Source: Planotetraspora thailandica
Lineage (GTDB): Bacteria; Actinomycetota; Actinomycetes; Streptosporangiales; Streptosporangiaceae
DNA: 64,000 nucleotides
Direction of reading: 5' to 3'
Assembly (NCBI RefSeq): GCF_016863335.1
Contig: NZ_BOOR01000021.1
Location: 124,001-188,000 of the forward strand
The translations under genes were made by a program, and so were the position numbers. A model generated the notes under the pieces. The model saw only the letters and a list, made by a program, of their open reading frames with translations, made no database searches and was not told where the DNA came from. Of the stretch, positions 1 to 7,823 are shown in pieces (the first letter of the stretch is position 1; the number at the start of each line of letters is the position of its first letter).

Positions 1-584
1 GCGGCCAGACCCGGCGGGCCGGGCAGCAGCGGGGTCGCGACCCCCGTCAGGGCGATCGCCACCACGAGCACGGCCAGAGCGCGCAGCAGCAGCGTCCGCG
101 CGCCGGCCATCGGGGTGGCCGCCTGCACCTCGTGCACCGGGTCGACGCGCGGTCCGTAGGCGAGGGCGATGCCGGCCAGAGGCAGCACGGGCGCCACGGC
201 CAGGAAGGGCACGAGTGCGTCCAGCGGCCGCGACGGATCCGGCGCCGCGAGGTGGGCCGCCGCCACCGCGAAGCTCAGCACCGCGACGACGGCCACGACC
301 CAGCTGCGCACCAAGGCGGGCGTGGCCGCGAGGAACGTGGCCACGTGTTCGGGCACGCCGGCGCCGCGCAACATCCGCGCCAGCGGCCGCGTCCGGGGCG
401 CGTCCACCACGTCGGCTATGCCGTCCCAGCTCGATTCGAGCCAGCCCTCGTCGTACGGCACGGCCGTACGGCAACGCGGGCAGCGGGCGATGTGGCTCTC
501 CACCGACATGACCTGCACCGAGTCCAGACGGCCCGCCGCGTAGCGCGTGATGAGATCGCCAGAAGGATGCCATTGCGCGTTCAT
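1..584 (-). CDS. Zinc-finger anti-sigma factor (partial, runs off left edge)
   Basis: The 194 residues visible start at ATG 584 and are still open at base 1. Near the N-terminus is H31-x3-C35-x2-C38, the zinc-binding anti-sigma (ZAS) signature. At least three hydrophobic stretches follow (about residues 92-112, 121-140 and 168-190), so this is a membrane-anchored anti-sigma factor. Its start overlaps the stop of the upstream ECF sigma gene by four bases (ATGA), so the two are translationally coupled. By family analogy it binds the sigma factor at the inner membrane and releases it on a signal, often thiol oxidation. The C-terminus lies outside the window, so an extracytoplasmic sensor domain cannot be judged. 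Confidence 0.85.
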   Translation of the reverse strand, partial: MNAQWHPSGDLITRYAAGRLDSVQVMSVESHIARCPRCRTAVPYDEGWLESSWDGIADVVDAPRTRPLARMLRGAGVPEHVATFLAATPALVRSWVVAVVAVLSFAVAAAHLAAPDPSRPLDALVPFLAVAPVLPLAGIALAYGPRVDPVHEVQAATPMAGARTLLLRALAVLVVAIALTGVATPLLPGPPGLA

Positions 585-1153
585 GCGAGATGCTCCCTCA
601 ACCGGGCCTTGACCCGCATGACGCGGGTCTTGACGGTGCCTTCCGGGACGCCGAGAAGGTGCGCGGCCTCGCGAGTGGTAAGGCCGTCGAGCACGGTGGC
701 CTGGATGGCGGCCCGCAACTCGGGCGACAACCGGGCGAGCGCGACGCCGAGGTCCCCGTGCTCCACTCCGACCAGCACCGCGTCCTCCGCGGACTGACCG
801 ACCAGGTCGGCGGAGTCGAGCGTGACCTGCGGGGGAGGAACGCCGCGGCGCAACGCGGAGATCAGCCGGCGGATCGCGATCGTCCACATCCAGGCCGCAG
901 CGTCGCCGCGTGCGGCGTCGTAACGCCGTGCGTCCCGCCAGACGGCCACGAATGTGTCCTGGATCGCGTCGTCGACCAGGTCGGGGTCGGCGCAGCGACG
1001 CGACAGGCGCGCCTTGAGCCAGGGGGCATGCCGTTCGTGAAGGAGGCGGAGCGCCTCGACCTGTCCGCCGGCCACGGCGGCGAGCAATTCCGCGTCGTCG
1101 CTGGAGCCGCTTACGGGAGGCGGCTCCCGGCGGCGTTTGAGGAAGCGGTGCAC
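581..1153 (-). CDS. ECF-type RNA polymerase sigma factor
   Basis: A 190-residue sigma-70 family protein of ECF size. Region 2 spans about residues 30-100, with the helix around DAIQDTFVAVWRDARRY and the -10-recognition part AWMWTIAIRRLI. Region 4 is at 140-190 and contains the helix-turn-helix LTTREAAHLLGVPEGTVKTRV. It is the first gene of a two-gene operon with the ZAS anti-sigma factor (4-bp overlap), the usual arrangement for a sigma factor held inactive by its partner. The target regulon cannot be read from this window. Confidence 0.93.
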   Translation of the reverse strand: MHRFLKRRREPPPVSGSSDDAELLAAVAGGQVEALRLLHERHAPWLKARLSRRCADPDLVDDAIQDTFVAVWRDARRYDAARGDAAAWMWTIAIRRLISALRRGVPPPQVTLDSADLVGQSAEDAVLVGVEHGDLGVALARLSPELRAAIQATVLDGLTTREAAHLLGVPEGTVKTRVMRVKARLREHLA

Positions 1154-1329
1154 ATACCGTCTATCGCACCATTCGCCGATTCCGGTTCTGAAAAGCGAAG
1201 AATCGCCCTTGGTTCATGTGTTCCGGGCACCGAACACCGCGGGAGGCGTGGGACGGCGCTGACACGGCCCACCGCGCCCCGTGCGTGCTCCCGGTGCTCC
1301 TGGTGGCGCGGTGGTCGCGGTTCGCGGGG

Positions 1330-1830
1330 TCAGAAGAGCGTTCCGCCGCTGATCTCACGCTCGAAGTCGAGGAGCCGCCGCTTGCGGTCCAGCCCACCGC
1401 CGTAACCGACAAGGCCGCCCGTGGAGCCGACGACCCGGTGGCACGGCACGATGATGCCGATCGGGTTCTTCCCGTTGGCCAGGCCGACGGCCCGGACGGC
1501 GGCAGGCCGCCCGATCTGGTCCGCGAGCTGCCCGTACGTGATCGTCTCACCGTGAGGGATCCGCCGCAGGGCGGCCCAGACATGCTGCTGGAACGGCGTG
1601 CCCGTCAGCGTCATCGGCAGGTCGAAGACGGTGCGCCGACCGGCGAAGTAGGCCGCGAGCTGCTCGACGACCTCGGCGAACGGCGAGGCGTCCGGTGCGC
1701 CGAAGGTCTCCTGCGGCGGCCGGTGGCGTTGCCCTTCCATGTAGAGCCCCGCCAGCACGCCGTCTGTGGCGACGAGGGTGAGCGGCCCCATGGGGCTGTC
1801 CACCACGGTGTGCGTGCGGTCCGCACTCAT
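1330..1830 (-). CDS. ogt: Methylated-DNA--[protein]-cysteine S-methyltransferase
   Basis: A 166-residue suicide DNA-repair enzyme that moves O6-alkyl groups from guanine to its own cysteine. The active-site motif IVPCHRVVGS places the acceptor at Cys130, followed by the typical GGLVGYGGGLDRKRRLL tail. The DNA-binding helix-turn-helix segment (GTPFQQHVWAALRRIPHGET) precedes it. The start ATG overlaps the stop of the Ada-AlkA gene by four bases (1827-1830), so both form one alkylation-damage operon. Length matches Ogt/MGMT single-domain enzymes. Confidence 0.95.
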   Translation of the reverse strand: MSADRTHTVVDSPMGPLTLVATDGVLAGLYMEGQRHRPPQETFGAPDASPFAEVVEQLAAYFAGRRTVFDLPMTLTGTPFQQHVWAALRRIPHGETITYGQLADQIGRPAAVRAVGLANGKNPIGIIVPCHRVVGSTGGLVGYGGGLDRKRRLLDFEREISGGTLF

Positions 1831-3341
1831 CGGACACTCCGTCCCGCCGGTCGACCGGCTTTTCGTTGCTCCTCATCGGGGAGCCGGTTGATCGGGTGAT
1901 CGCCGGTGGCCCACAGATGTTGTACGGCATAGGCACGCCAGGGCCGCCAGGCCGCGGAATGCCGGCTCAGTGCTCCAGGAGTCGACGGAAGCCCCAGCTC
2001 ACGGGCGGCGAGACGGACGCCGAGGTCGCCCGGCACGAACGCGTCCGGGTCGCCGAGGGCGCGCATCGCGATGGTCTCGACCGTCCACGGCCCGATTCCC
2101 GCAAGCCGGGCGAGCCGGGCTCGGGCGCACTCCCAGTCGTTGCCCGCGCCGAGGTCGACGTCTCCCGCGGCGAGCGCGGCGACCAGGGAGACGAGCGCGT
2201 CGCGGCGTGCCCGGGGAAGGGCGAGTCCGTCCGGGTCGAGGCCGGCCAGGGTCGCGGCGTCGGGGAACAGGCGGGTGAGACCGCCTCCCGTGTCCGTGAC
2301 CGCCTGGCCGTACACGGCGGCCAGGCGACCGGCATGGGTGCGCGCCGCGGCGGTCGACACCTGCTGCCCGAGGACCGCCCGTACGGCGAACTCGTCCGCG
2401 TCGACGGTGCGGGGCACGCGCCGGCCGGGGTCCTTGTTCACGAGCGGGGCGAGAACGGGGTCGCGGCGCAGGAGGTCGTCGACGGCGACAGGGTCGGCGT
2501 CCAGGTCGAGCAGCTGACGGCACCTCGCGATGGCAGTGGACAAGTCACGCAGGTCGGTCAGGGTGAGCACGCAGCCGATGTGATCGTGTTCCGGCCGCAA
2601 CGCGGCCACGCCGTGCCCGCGGGGCAGACGCAGCGTGCGGCGGTAGGCGCCGCCCCGCCACTCCTCCACCCCGGGGACGGCGGTCGCCGCGAGATGGCCG
2701 AACAGGTTGTCGGGGCACAGCGGCGCCCGGAACGGCAGGCGCAGGGAAAGGGCGCCCGGCGTCGTGGCCGGATGCCCCCGCGCGGCGCGTTTCCTCAGCT
2801 CGCTCGGGGCCAGGGCGAAGACCTCGCGAACCGTGTCGTTGAACGCGCGCACGCTCCCGAATCCCGCGGCGTGGGCGACGTCGCTCATGGGAAGGCCGGT
2901 CGTCTCGATGAGGATCCGCGCCGTCTGGGCGCGCTGGGCACGCGCCAGCGCCAGCGGGCCGGCTCCCAGCTCCGCCATGAGCTGCCGCTCGATCTGCCGG
3001 GTGCTGTATCCGAGGCGGGCGGCGAGGCCGGAGACGCCATCGCGGTCCACCACCCCGTCGGCGATCAGGCGCATCGCCCGGGCCACCAGGTCGGCGCGCT
3101 CGTTCCATCGCGGGGACGCCGGGCTGGCGTCGGGCCTGCACCGCTTGCACGCCCGGAAGCCCGCCTGCTGCGCCGCGGCCGCGGTCGGATAGAAGCGCAT
3201 GTTCTCCGGCTTGGGCGGCACGCCAGGGCAGCTCGGCCGGCAGTAGATGCCCGTCGTGACGACCGCGGTGAAGAACCAGCCGTCGAACCTGGCGTCCTTG
3301 GACTGCACGGCTCGCACGCATCGGTCCCGGTCGTCATGCAT
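1827..3341 (-). CDS. Ada regulatory domain fused to AlkA-type 3-methyladenine DNA glycosylase
   Basis: The 504-residue protein combines three modules. The N-terminal Ada zinc domain has the four cysteines of GIYCRPSC and FRACKRCRPD; one accepts methyl groups from DNA phosphotriesters. Next is an AraC-type helix-turn-helix region (about 85-185), then an AlkA glycosylase domain. The latter has the HhH segment LARLAGIGPWTVETIAMRAL and an Asp in VPGDLGVRLA as the likely catalytic residue. It should sense methylated DNA, activate repair genes and excise alkylated bases. I chose the ATG at 3341 because the family starts with a similar MHDD-type sequence; the frame is open to an ATG at 3365. It is followed by ogt with a 4-bp overlap. 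Confidence 0.93.
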   Translation of the reverse strand: MHDDRDRCVRAVQSKDARFDGWFFTAVVTTGIYCRPSCPGVPPKPENMRFYPTAAAAQQAGFRACKRCRPDASPASPRWNERADLVARAMRLIADGVVDRDGVSGLAARLGYSTRQIERQLMAELGAGPLALARAQRAQTARILIETTGLPMSDVAHAAGFGSVRAFNDTVREVFALAPSELRKRAARGHPATTPGALSLRLPFRAPLCPDNLFGHLAATAVPGVEEWRGGAYRRTLRLPRGHGVAALRPEHDHIGCVLTLTDLRDLSTAIARCRQLLDLDADPVAVDDLLRRDPVLAPLVNKDPGRRVPRTVDADEFAVRAVLGQQVSTAAARTHAGRLAAVYGQAVTDTGGGLTRLFPDAATLAGLDPDGLALPRARRDALVSLVAALAAGDVDLGAGNDWECARARLARLAGIGPWTVETIAMRALGDPDAFVPGDLGVRLAARELGLPSTPGALSRHSAAWRPWRAYAVQHLWATGDHPINRLPDEEQRKAGRPAGRSVR

Positions 3342-3474
3342 GTCACCCACTGTGCGGCCGGTCATCCTGGGGAAGCTAGCGGAAATCCGACATCAACGTC
3401 GGCGGGGGGCTACACGGACGTGCATGTCGGAATTCCGCCAGACCTCCGCCTGGTGGGGCCGCTGGAATGCTCAC

Positions 3475-4305
3475 ATGTCCATCTCACAGATTCAGACAGA
3501 CCGGGCCGCCCTGTTCCGCGCGCTGCACACGGCCGGACGCCCGCTCGTGCTGCCCAACATCTGGGACGTCGCCGGAGCACGGATCGTGGAAGACGCCGGA
3601 GCGTCGGCGATCGCGACGACAAGCGCGGGCGTCTCGTGGGGCCTCGGCGCCGCCGACGGAGACGAGCTCGATCGTGACCTTGCCCTGCACCTCATCGCGC
3701 GGGTGGTCGCGGCGGTGGACGTCCCGGTCACGGCGGACATCGAGAGCGGCTACGCCGACCATTCCGAGGGCGTCGCCGAGACGGTGCAGGGAGTGCTCGC
3801 GGCCGGAGCGGTGGGCGTCAACCTGGAAGACGCCCATCATCGCGGACCCACGCCGCTTCGTCCGGCCCCGGAACAGGCGGAGCGGATCGTCGCCGCTCGG
3901 CAGGCCGCCGGCAGCGCCGCCTTGTTCATCAACGCCCGGATCGACACCTACCTGCTCTCCGCCGGAGACCCAACCGCCCGGCTGCGGGAGACGCTGAGCA
4001 GGGCAGAGGTCTATCTCGCGGCGGGCGCCGACGGGATCTTCGTGCCCGGCGTGACCGACCCTCAGATCATCTCGGCCCTGGTCGAAGGGGTGGCGGCGCC
4101 GGTGAACGTGCTCGCCGGTCCAGGAGCGCCGGCGGTGGCCGAGCTGGCCGCGCTGGGAGTTGCTCGCGTCAGCCTCGGCTCGTCCATCGCCGAGGCCGCG
4201 TACGCCGTCGTCCGGAGCAGCGCGCAGGAGGTGCTGGCCACCGGCACGTACGGCACGCTCACCCGTGCACTCGGCTACGGGGAGCTCAACGAGTTGCTGA
4301 GGTGA
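3475..4305 (+). CDS. Isocitrate lyase/PEP mutase family protein
   Basis: A 276-residue TIM-barrel protein of the isocitrate lyase/phosphoenolpyruvate mutase superfamily. Recognisable blocks are LVLPNIWDVAGARIVEDAG near the N-terminus, VPVTADIESGYAD, GVNLEDAHHRG (metal and substrate loop) and ALFINARIDTYLL. The family cleaves or rearranges C-C or C-P bonds of small carboxylates; the substrate here is unknown. The frame is open well upstream, but the ATG at 3475 gives the standard N-terminus. It is divergent from the Ada-AlkA gene, with about 130 bp between them. Confidence 0.87.
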   Translation: MSISQIQTDRAALFRALHTAGRPLVLPNIWDVAGARIVEDAGASAIATTSAGVSWGLGAADGDELDRDLALHLIARVVAAVDVPVTADIESGYADHSEGVAETVQGVLAAGAVGVNLEDAHHRGPTPLRPAPEQAERIVAARQAAGSAALFINARIDTYLLSAGDPTARLRETLSRAEVYLAAGADGIFVPGVTDPQIISALVEGVAAPVNVLAGPGAPAVAELAALGVARVSLGSSIAEAAYAVVRSSAQEVLATGTYGTLTRALGYGELNELLR

Positions 4306-4375
4306 GCACGGACTCCTTGGGTCCGGCCGCGTCACAGCGTTTCACGCCGAGGAGTCGCCGACGGCCTGACCTGTG

Positions 4376-4819
4376 TCAGTCCCGCTCGAAGGAGAGCCTG
4401 TCGATCAGCCAGCGGTGGAACTTGATCGCGAACCTGACCCAGTGAGCGACCACTGTGGTCAGGTGCTCGCGGGTGACTCCCGCGCCGATGTAGAGCTGGG
4501 AGTCGCCGATGACCCTGATGACGCCGCTGTCCGGGGTGAACGCGTAGACCTTCGGCCACATGGTGTCGGCGTTCCACTCGTTCAGCGCGGTGAGCAACAT
4601 CGGCTTCTCGTCGACCGAATAGTGCCGGTCGTAGAAGGTGCGGATCGTGAACAGATCACCTTCCGAGCCGAACAGGAAGAAGACGGTGAGCTCCGAGGTG
4701 GAGATCGCGAGATCTCCCTCGGAGTCGATGGTGTGCTCGAGCTCCAGCTCGTCGAGGATCTCCTTGATGAGCTCCTGATCCGGCTGGACGACCGCTGGCG
4801 AAGGGGTCACGTCATCCAT
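4376..4819 (-). CDS. YbjN domain-containing protein
   Basis: A 147-residue acidic soluble protein with the YbjN (type III secretion chaperone-like) fold. It has an N-terminal helix (QELIKEILDELELEH) followed by alternating strands with ELTVFFLFGSEGDLFTIRTFYDR and ALNEWNADTMWPKVYAF. These proteins are common in actinobacteria and their role is unsettled. The start at 4819 (MDDVTPSP) is preferred over an ATG 63 bp upstream because the extra residues are not family-like. It is convergent with the isocitrate lyase-type gene. Confidence 0.8.
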   Translation of the reverse strand: MDDVTPSPAVVQPDQELIKEILDELELEHTIDSEGDLAISTSELTVFFLFGSEGDLFTIRTFYDRHYSVDEKPMLLTALNEWNADTMWPKVYAFTPDSGVIRVIGDSQLYIGAGVTREHLTTVVAHWVRFAIKFHRWLIDRLSFERD

Positions 4820-4998
4820 CCTGCACCATCCCGCCGTCGATGGGCCGCTGGTCGCGGCAGAGGGCCGGGCGAACACGCGCAACGGTCGCCCGAGCTTGAT
4901 GGCCGGTGCCGGGGACCGCGTCGCCGGCCCCGGGCGGCTTTCGGAGATCTTCGCGTCCTATGATTACGAGTCGCGATGTCTCGATTTAGGGGAGCGGC

Positions 4999-5796
4999 AT
5001 GAGGACGATTCTGATCACCGGTGCGACGGACGGTTTGGGGCGTCACCTCGCCGGGCGGCTCGCCGCCAGAGGCGAACGTGTCATCGTCCACGGGCGAAAC
5101 GCCGACCGGGTGCGCCGGGTGCGTGCGGAGATCGGCGGGAACACTGAGGAGGTGCTGGCCGACCTGGCCGACCTTCACCAGGTCGACCGGATGGCCTCGG
5201 AGGTCGAGGAGCGGTTCGAGCGGCTGGACGTGCTGGTCAACAACGCCGGCATCGGCGGAGGAACGGCGGGCTCGGGCAGGCAGGAGAGCGCCGACGGCAT
5301 CGAGCTGCGGTTCGCCGTGAACTACCTGGCCGGCTACCACCTGGCCCGGCGGCTCGTCCCGCTGCTCGTCCGCTCGGCCCCCTCGCGGGTGGTGAACGTG
5401 GCGTCGCTGGGCCAGCAGGCCATCGACTTCGACGACCCCATGCTGACCCGTGGCTACGGGCGGCAGCGGGCCTACGCGCAGAGCAAGCTCGCCCAGATCA
5501 TGTTCACCTTCGACTTGGCCGAGGAGCTTGCAGGTCAGGGGGTGTCGGTCACCACGCTGCATCCGGCGACCTTCATGGACACGACCATGGTCAGGGAAGC
5601 GGGGGTCCCCGCCCTCGCCTCGGTGGACCAGGGAGGGGACGCCACCCTGCGGCTCGTCGACGAGGACGTGCCCACCGGCGGCTACTTCGACGGAAAGCGG
5701 GCGGCCACCGCCGATCCCCAGGCGTACGACGTCAAGGCCCGCGCCCGCCTGCGTGAGCTGAGCGACGAACTCATCCGTCAGGCGCTGACCCGCTGA
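4999..5796 (+). CDS. Short-chain dehydrogenase/reductase (SDR)
   Basis: A 265-residue classical SDR oxidoreductase. It has the nucleotide-binding TGATDGLGRHLA at residues 6-17, NNAGIG near 83, and a catalytic Tyr/Lys in YAQSK. The R in HGRNADRVRR after the second strand suggests NADP(H) preference. The substrate is not deducible. ATG 4999 follows an upstream GGGGAG sequence. The stop codon at 5794-5796 is the first base-paired element of a strong terminator hairpin. Confidence 0.92.
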   Translation: MRTILITGATDGLGRHLAGRLAARGERVIVHGRNADRVRRVRAEIGGNTEEVLADLADLHQVDRMASEVEERFERLDVLVNNAGIGGGTAGSGRQESADGIELRFAVNYLAGYHLARRLVPLLVRSAPSRVVNVASLGQQAIDFDDPMLTRGYGRQRAYAQSKLAQIMFTFDLAEELAGQGVSVTTLHPATFMDTTMVREAGVPALASVDQGGDATLRLVDEDVPTGGYFDGKRAATADPQAYDVKARARLRELSDELIRQALTR

Positions 5797-5830
5797 CCCC
5801 ACCCCACCCCCTGGTGGTGGGGTGGGGTCA
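5794..5830 (+). terminator. 15-bp perfect hairpin starting at the SDR stop codon
   Basis: Arms 5794-5808 and 5816-5830 are perfect reverse complements (15 bp, G/C-rich, 7-nt loop). The left arm begins with the TGA stop of the SDR gene itself. There is no T-tract, as is usual for actinobacterial terminators. It could serve transcription from either side, since the PNPOx-like gene converges on it. Confidence 0.75.
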
Positions 5831-5843
5831 GCCCCCTCGTGTG

Positions 5844-5961
5844 GTGATCATGCAGAAGTTCGGCAGCGGGCCCTCCGACCTGCGCAAACCTCGCTCGTGA
5901 TCATGCAGAAGTTCGCGGATGTCACGCCTGACCTGCGGATCCTTTATCCGTGATCATGCAC
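5844..5961. repeat. 53-bp phased array 1 (left arm only, 3 units)
   Basis: Units start at 5844, 5897 and 5950. The first two begin with GTGATCATGCAGAAGTTCG and carry the second block gacctgcg at offset 33. The third reads GTGATCATGCAC, the variant typical of units next to an array centre. No inverted arm follows: sequence of the convergent PNPOx-like gene begins at 5963. It is therefore a half array, either truncated or never completed. It lies between two convergent genes. Confidence 0.9.
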
Positions 5962-5962
5962 G

Positions 5963-6604
5963 TCAGGCGGGTGACAGGGTGCCCACGCGGCGGCTGATGT
6001 GGGCGGGCACCGGACGGGTGGCATGGGGGTCGGTCACCGGCGGCTGCCACGAGCCGGTCAGCGGCAACACGCCCGCCCAGACGTCATGGGGGTCGTCGGC
6101 GTCGTCCGGCGGCCCCTGCCGTACCTTGACGGAGGCCTCCTCCAGCGAGATCGCCAGGATGGTGGTCGCGGCCAGTTCCTTGCGGCTGGGGCGGCGGGCG
6201 TAGTCCCACTGCCCGGGAGCGATGTGCTCGGTGAGGCATCTGAGCGCGGAAAGCTTCTCGTCGCTGTCGAGCCTGCGGGGCACGCCGTAGATCATGGCGC
6301 TGCGGTAGTTGACGCCGTGCTCGAACACCGACCGGGCCAGCACGAGACCGTCGACGTGTGTGATCGTCACGCACACGGTGGTGGTCTGGGTGAGGCTTTG
6401 GCTGGCCACCGATCCGTGCAGGTAGATGTAGTCGGCGTCGAAGCCGTACACCGTCGGGACGACCATCGGCACCCCGTCGGACACCACACCCAGATGGCAG
6501 ACGAACCCGGCCTGGAGCACGGCGAAGAGCGACGCGCGGTCGCTACGGCCCTGCTCCCTGAGCCTGCGGTGACGGGTCCGGCCGGTGGACGACAGATCGC
6601 TCAT
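5963..6604 (-). CDS. Pyridoxamine 5'-phosphate oxidase-like FMN-binding protein
   Basis: A 213-residue protein of the PNPOx-like split-barrel flavin-binding superfamily. Diagnostic segments are GFVCHLGVVSDGVPMVVPTVYGFDADYIYLHGS (first strands), NYRSAMIYGVPRRL and KVRQGPPDD close to the C-terminus. Such proteins bind FMN, F420 or heme and are usually general oxidoreductases; the substrate is unknown. Its 3' end abuts repeat array 1. Confidence 0.87.
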   Translation of the reverse strand: MSDLSSTGRTRHRRLREQGRSDRASLFAVLQAGFVCHLGVVSDGVPMVVPTVYGFDADYIYLHGSVASQSLTQTTTVCVTITHVDGLVLARSVFEHGVNYRSAMIYGVPRRLDSDEKLSALRCLTEHIAPGQWDYARRPSRKELAATTILAISLEEASVKVRQGPPDDADDPHDVWAGVLPLTGSWQPPVTDPHATRPVPAHISRRVGTLSPA

Positions 6605-6664
6605 AGCGTGACATCCAACCTCGGCGGGCCGGAATGCGCGACCGGCATGAGGGCCGACCGGGCC

Positions 6665-6829
6665 TCACGCCGCCGAGGTCGGCCCTGCCGTACGGGGGAA
6701 GCGGATGACGTTGGCGCCCGTGTATCGGCGCAGGTCGACGACCTTGCCTCGGACGCGCAGGCCGGCCCTTTTGCGCAGAGCCGGCCTGATGTCCTTCACC
6801 TTGGCTGGCGACGGCACCACCTTCAGCAT
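6665..6829 (-). CDS. Small basic hypothetical protein (54 aa)
   Basis: An open frame of 54 codons from ATG 6829 preceded by the strong Shine-Dalgarno GGGGGG, six bases upstream. The product is rich in Lys/Arg (segments KVKDIRPALRKRAG and RRYTGANVIRFPR), with no Cys and no membrane segment. I do not recognise a family. It lies 79 bp downstream of another tiny gene in the same direction, so the two may be co-transcribed. A nucleic-acid-binding or ribosome-associated role is possible from composition alone. Confidence 0.55.
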   Translation of the reverse strand: MLKVVPSPAKVKDIRPALRKRAGLRVRGKVVDLRRYTGANVIRFPRTAGPTSAA

Positions 6830-6908
6830 GTGAACCCCCCGAGCGTGATGGTTCCGTTATCAGTCCCAGATAGATACAGGGATCGCCGTAAAACAAGCGT
6901 AAAAGCGT

Positions 6909-7010
6909 TCAGTAAGGGAGCCTGCGGCCGGAAGGCGAGCGCAGGTCGAGCTCGAAACGGCCGGTAGGCCGGTGGGCGCGGCGGGGCTGGGAGATCCTGA
7001 TGCGTCTCAT
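6909..7010 (-). CDS. Very small basic peptide (33 aa)
   Basis: A 33-codon frame from ATG 7010 with an excellent Shine-Dalgarno (GAAGGAGG, about 9 nt upstream). It encodes an Arg-rich peptide beginning MRRIRISQPRR and ending GRRLPY. There is no recognised domain. The strong ribosome site argues that it is translated. It could be a leader peptide for the 54-aa gene that follows or an independent small protein. Confidence 0.5.
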   Translation of the reverse strand: MRRIRISQPRRAHRPTGRFELDLRSPSGRRLPY

Positions 7011-7101
7011 GGGTCCGTGCCTCCTTCGATGACGTTGAGCAGACTATGCGCCCCATCGGTTGCCGTCCCGTTGTTTTCCGTTTGCAGATCCACGACCTTC
7101 A

Positions 7102-7140
7102 GGCCGGCCCCGGAGATCGGCGTGATCTCCGGGGCCGGCC
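7102..7140 (-). terminator. 17-bp GC-rich terminator hairpin
   Basis: Arms 7102-7118 and 7124-7140 are perfect reverse complements (17 bp, loop of 5 nt). It lies directly after the stop of the AhpD-like gene at 7147 on the minus strand and before the 33-aa gene. It should end the AhpD-like transcript and separate it from the small genes. Confidence 0.8.
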
Positions 7141-7146
7141 GCACGG

Positions 7147-7596
7147 TCAGAGGTGCGCGCCCGGCGTCGCCCGGGTGATCACCGAGATCCGGTTCCACGC
7201 GTTGATCGCGGCGATGGCCGCCACCAGGGCGGCGAGCGTCTCCTCGTCGTAGTGCCTGGCGGCCTCGTCCCAGACCTCGTCGGGGACCGGTTCGGGGCGG
7301 TCACTCAGCCGTGTCCCCGCCTCGGCGAGCGCGAGCGCGGCGCGCTCCGCCTCGGTGAAGTACGGAGTGTCGCGCCAGGCCGCCACGGCGAAGAGCCGCT
7401 CGTCGGTCTCACCCGCCTTCTTGGCGTCGCGGCTGTGCATGTCGACGCAGAAGCCGCATCCGTTGATCTGGCTGGCACGCAGTTTGACCAGTTCGAGCGT
7501 GCTGTGCGGCAACGAACTGGAGCGTACGAACCGCTCGAGGCCCATCAGCGCCTCGGACGCCTTGGGTGCGGCCTTGCCGAAGTTCATCCTCGCCAT
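7147..7596 (-). CDS. Carboxymuconolactone decarboxylase family protein (AhpD-like alkylhydroperoxidase)
   Basis: A 149-residue AhpD-like protein. It has the redox motif C47-x2-C50 and His54 in NGCGFCVDMHS, the thiol/proton-relay arrangement of alkylhydroperoxidases. A C-terminal NAWNRISVIT segment is typical of the family. It probably reduces peroxides using a low-molecular thiol or a lipoyl partner. The start at 7596 is spaced well from GAAGGAG, which overlaps the stop of the tiny sigma-factor remnant upstream; a second ATG is three bases earlier. CMD genes are classical partners and targets of ECF41 sigma factors, and an ECF41-type promoter lies upstream. Confidence 0.9.
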   Translation of the reverse strand: MARMNFGKAAPKASEALMGLERFVRSSSLPHSTLELVKLRASQINGCGFCVDMHSRDAKKAGETDERLFAVAAWRDTPYFTEAERAALALAEAGTRLSDRPEPVPDEVWDEAARHYDEETLAALVAAIAAINAWNRISVITRATPGAHL

Positions 7597-7607
7597 CATC
7601 GGCTCCT

Positions 7608-7748
7608 TCAGTCTGTGATCTCTTCGTGGTTCTCCCCGGACCGGCCGGCGAGCGTACGGCTCACGCCGGCGAGTTTCTCCGGGTTCATGACCATGTCGAT
7701 AGCGGTGACCTGGCCGGGTGAAGTCCGTTGCCGGCTCGTCTTGGTCAT
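7608..7748 (-). pseudogene. Remnant of an ECF41 (SigJ-like) sigma factor, C-terminal extension only
   Basis: The minus-strand frame from ATG 7748 to TGA 7608 encodes 46 residues. The part QVTAIDMVMNPEKLAGVSR matches the end of the SnoaL-like C-terminal extension of ECF41 sigma factors, which carries a conserved NPDKL motif. Regions 2 and 4 are completely missing. The stop codon overlaps the Shine-Dalgarno of the CMD gene, as expected for an original sigma-CMD operon. The likely history is an internal deletion that removed the sigma factor body but left the promoter and the 3' end. Whether the short frame is still translated is unknown. Confidence 0.62.
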
Positions 7749-7760
7749 GCAGACCAGAAG

Positions 7761-7787
7761 GACAAGGCACGGTTTCAGTTTGTGACA
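7761..7787 (-). promoter_or_regulatory. ECF41-type promoter (TGTCACA-N16-TGTC)
   Basis: On the minus strand TGTCACA (7787-7781) is followed after exactly 16 nt by TGTC (7764-7761). From memory, the published ECF41 promoter motif is TGTCACA-N16-CGTC, so one base of the -10 differs. The site is 13 nt upstream of the ATG of the sigma remnant and drives the AhpD-like gene. It would be recognised by an ECF41 sigma encoded elsewhere, since the local copy is lost. Confidence 0.6.
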
Positions 7788-7823
7788 TCACCGATCAGCC
7801 GACCGGACCCGCCTCCCGTGCCC

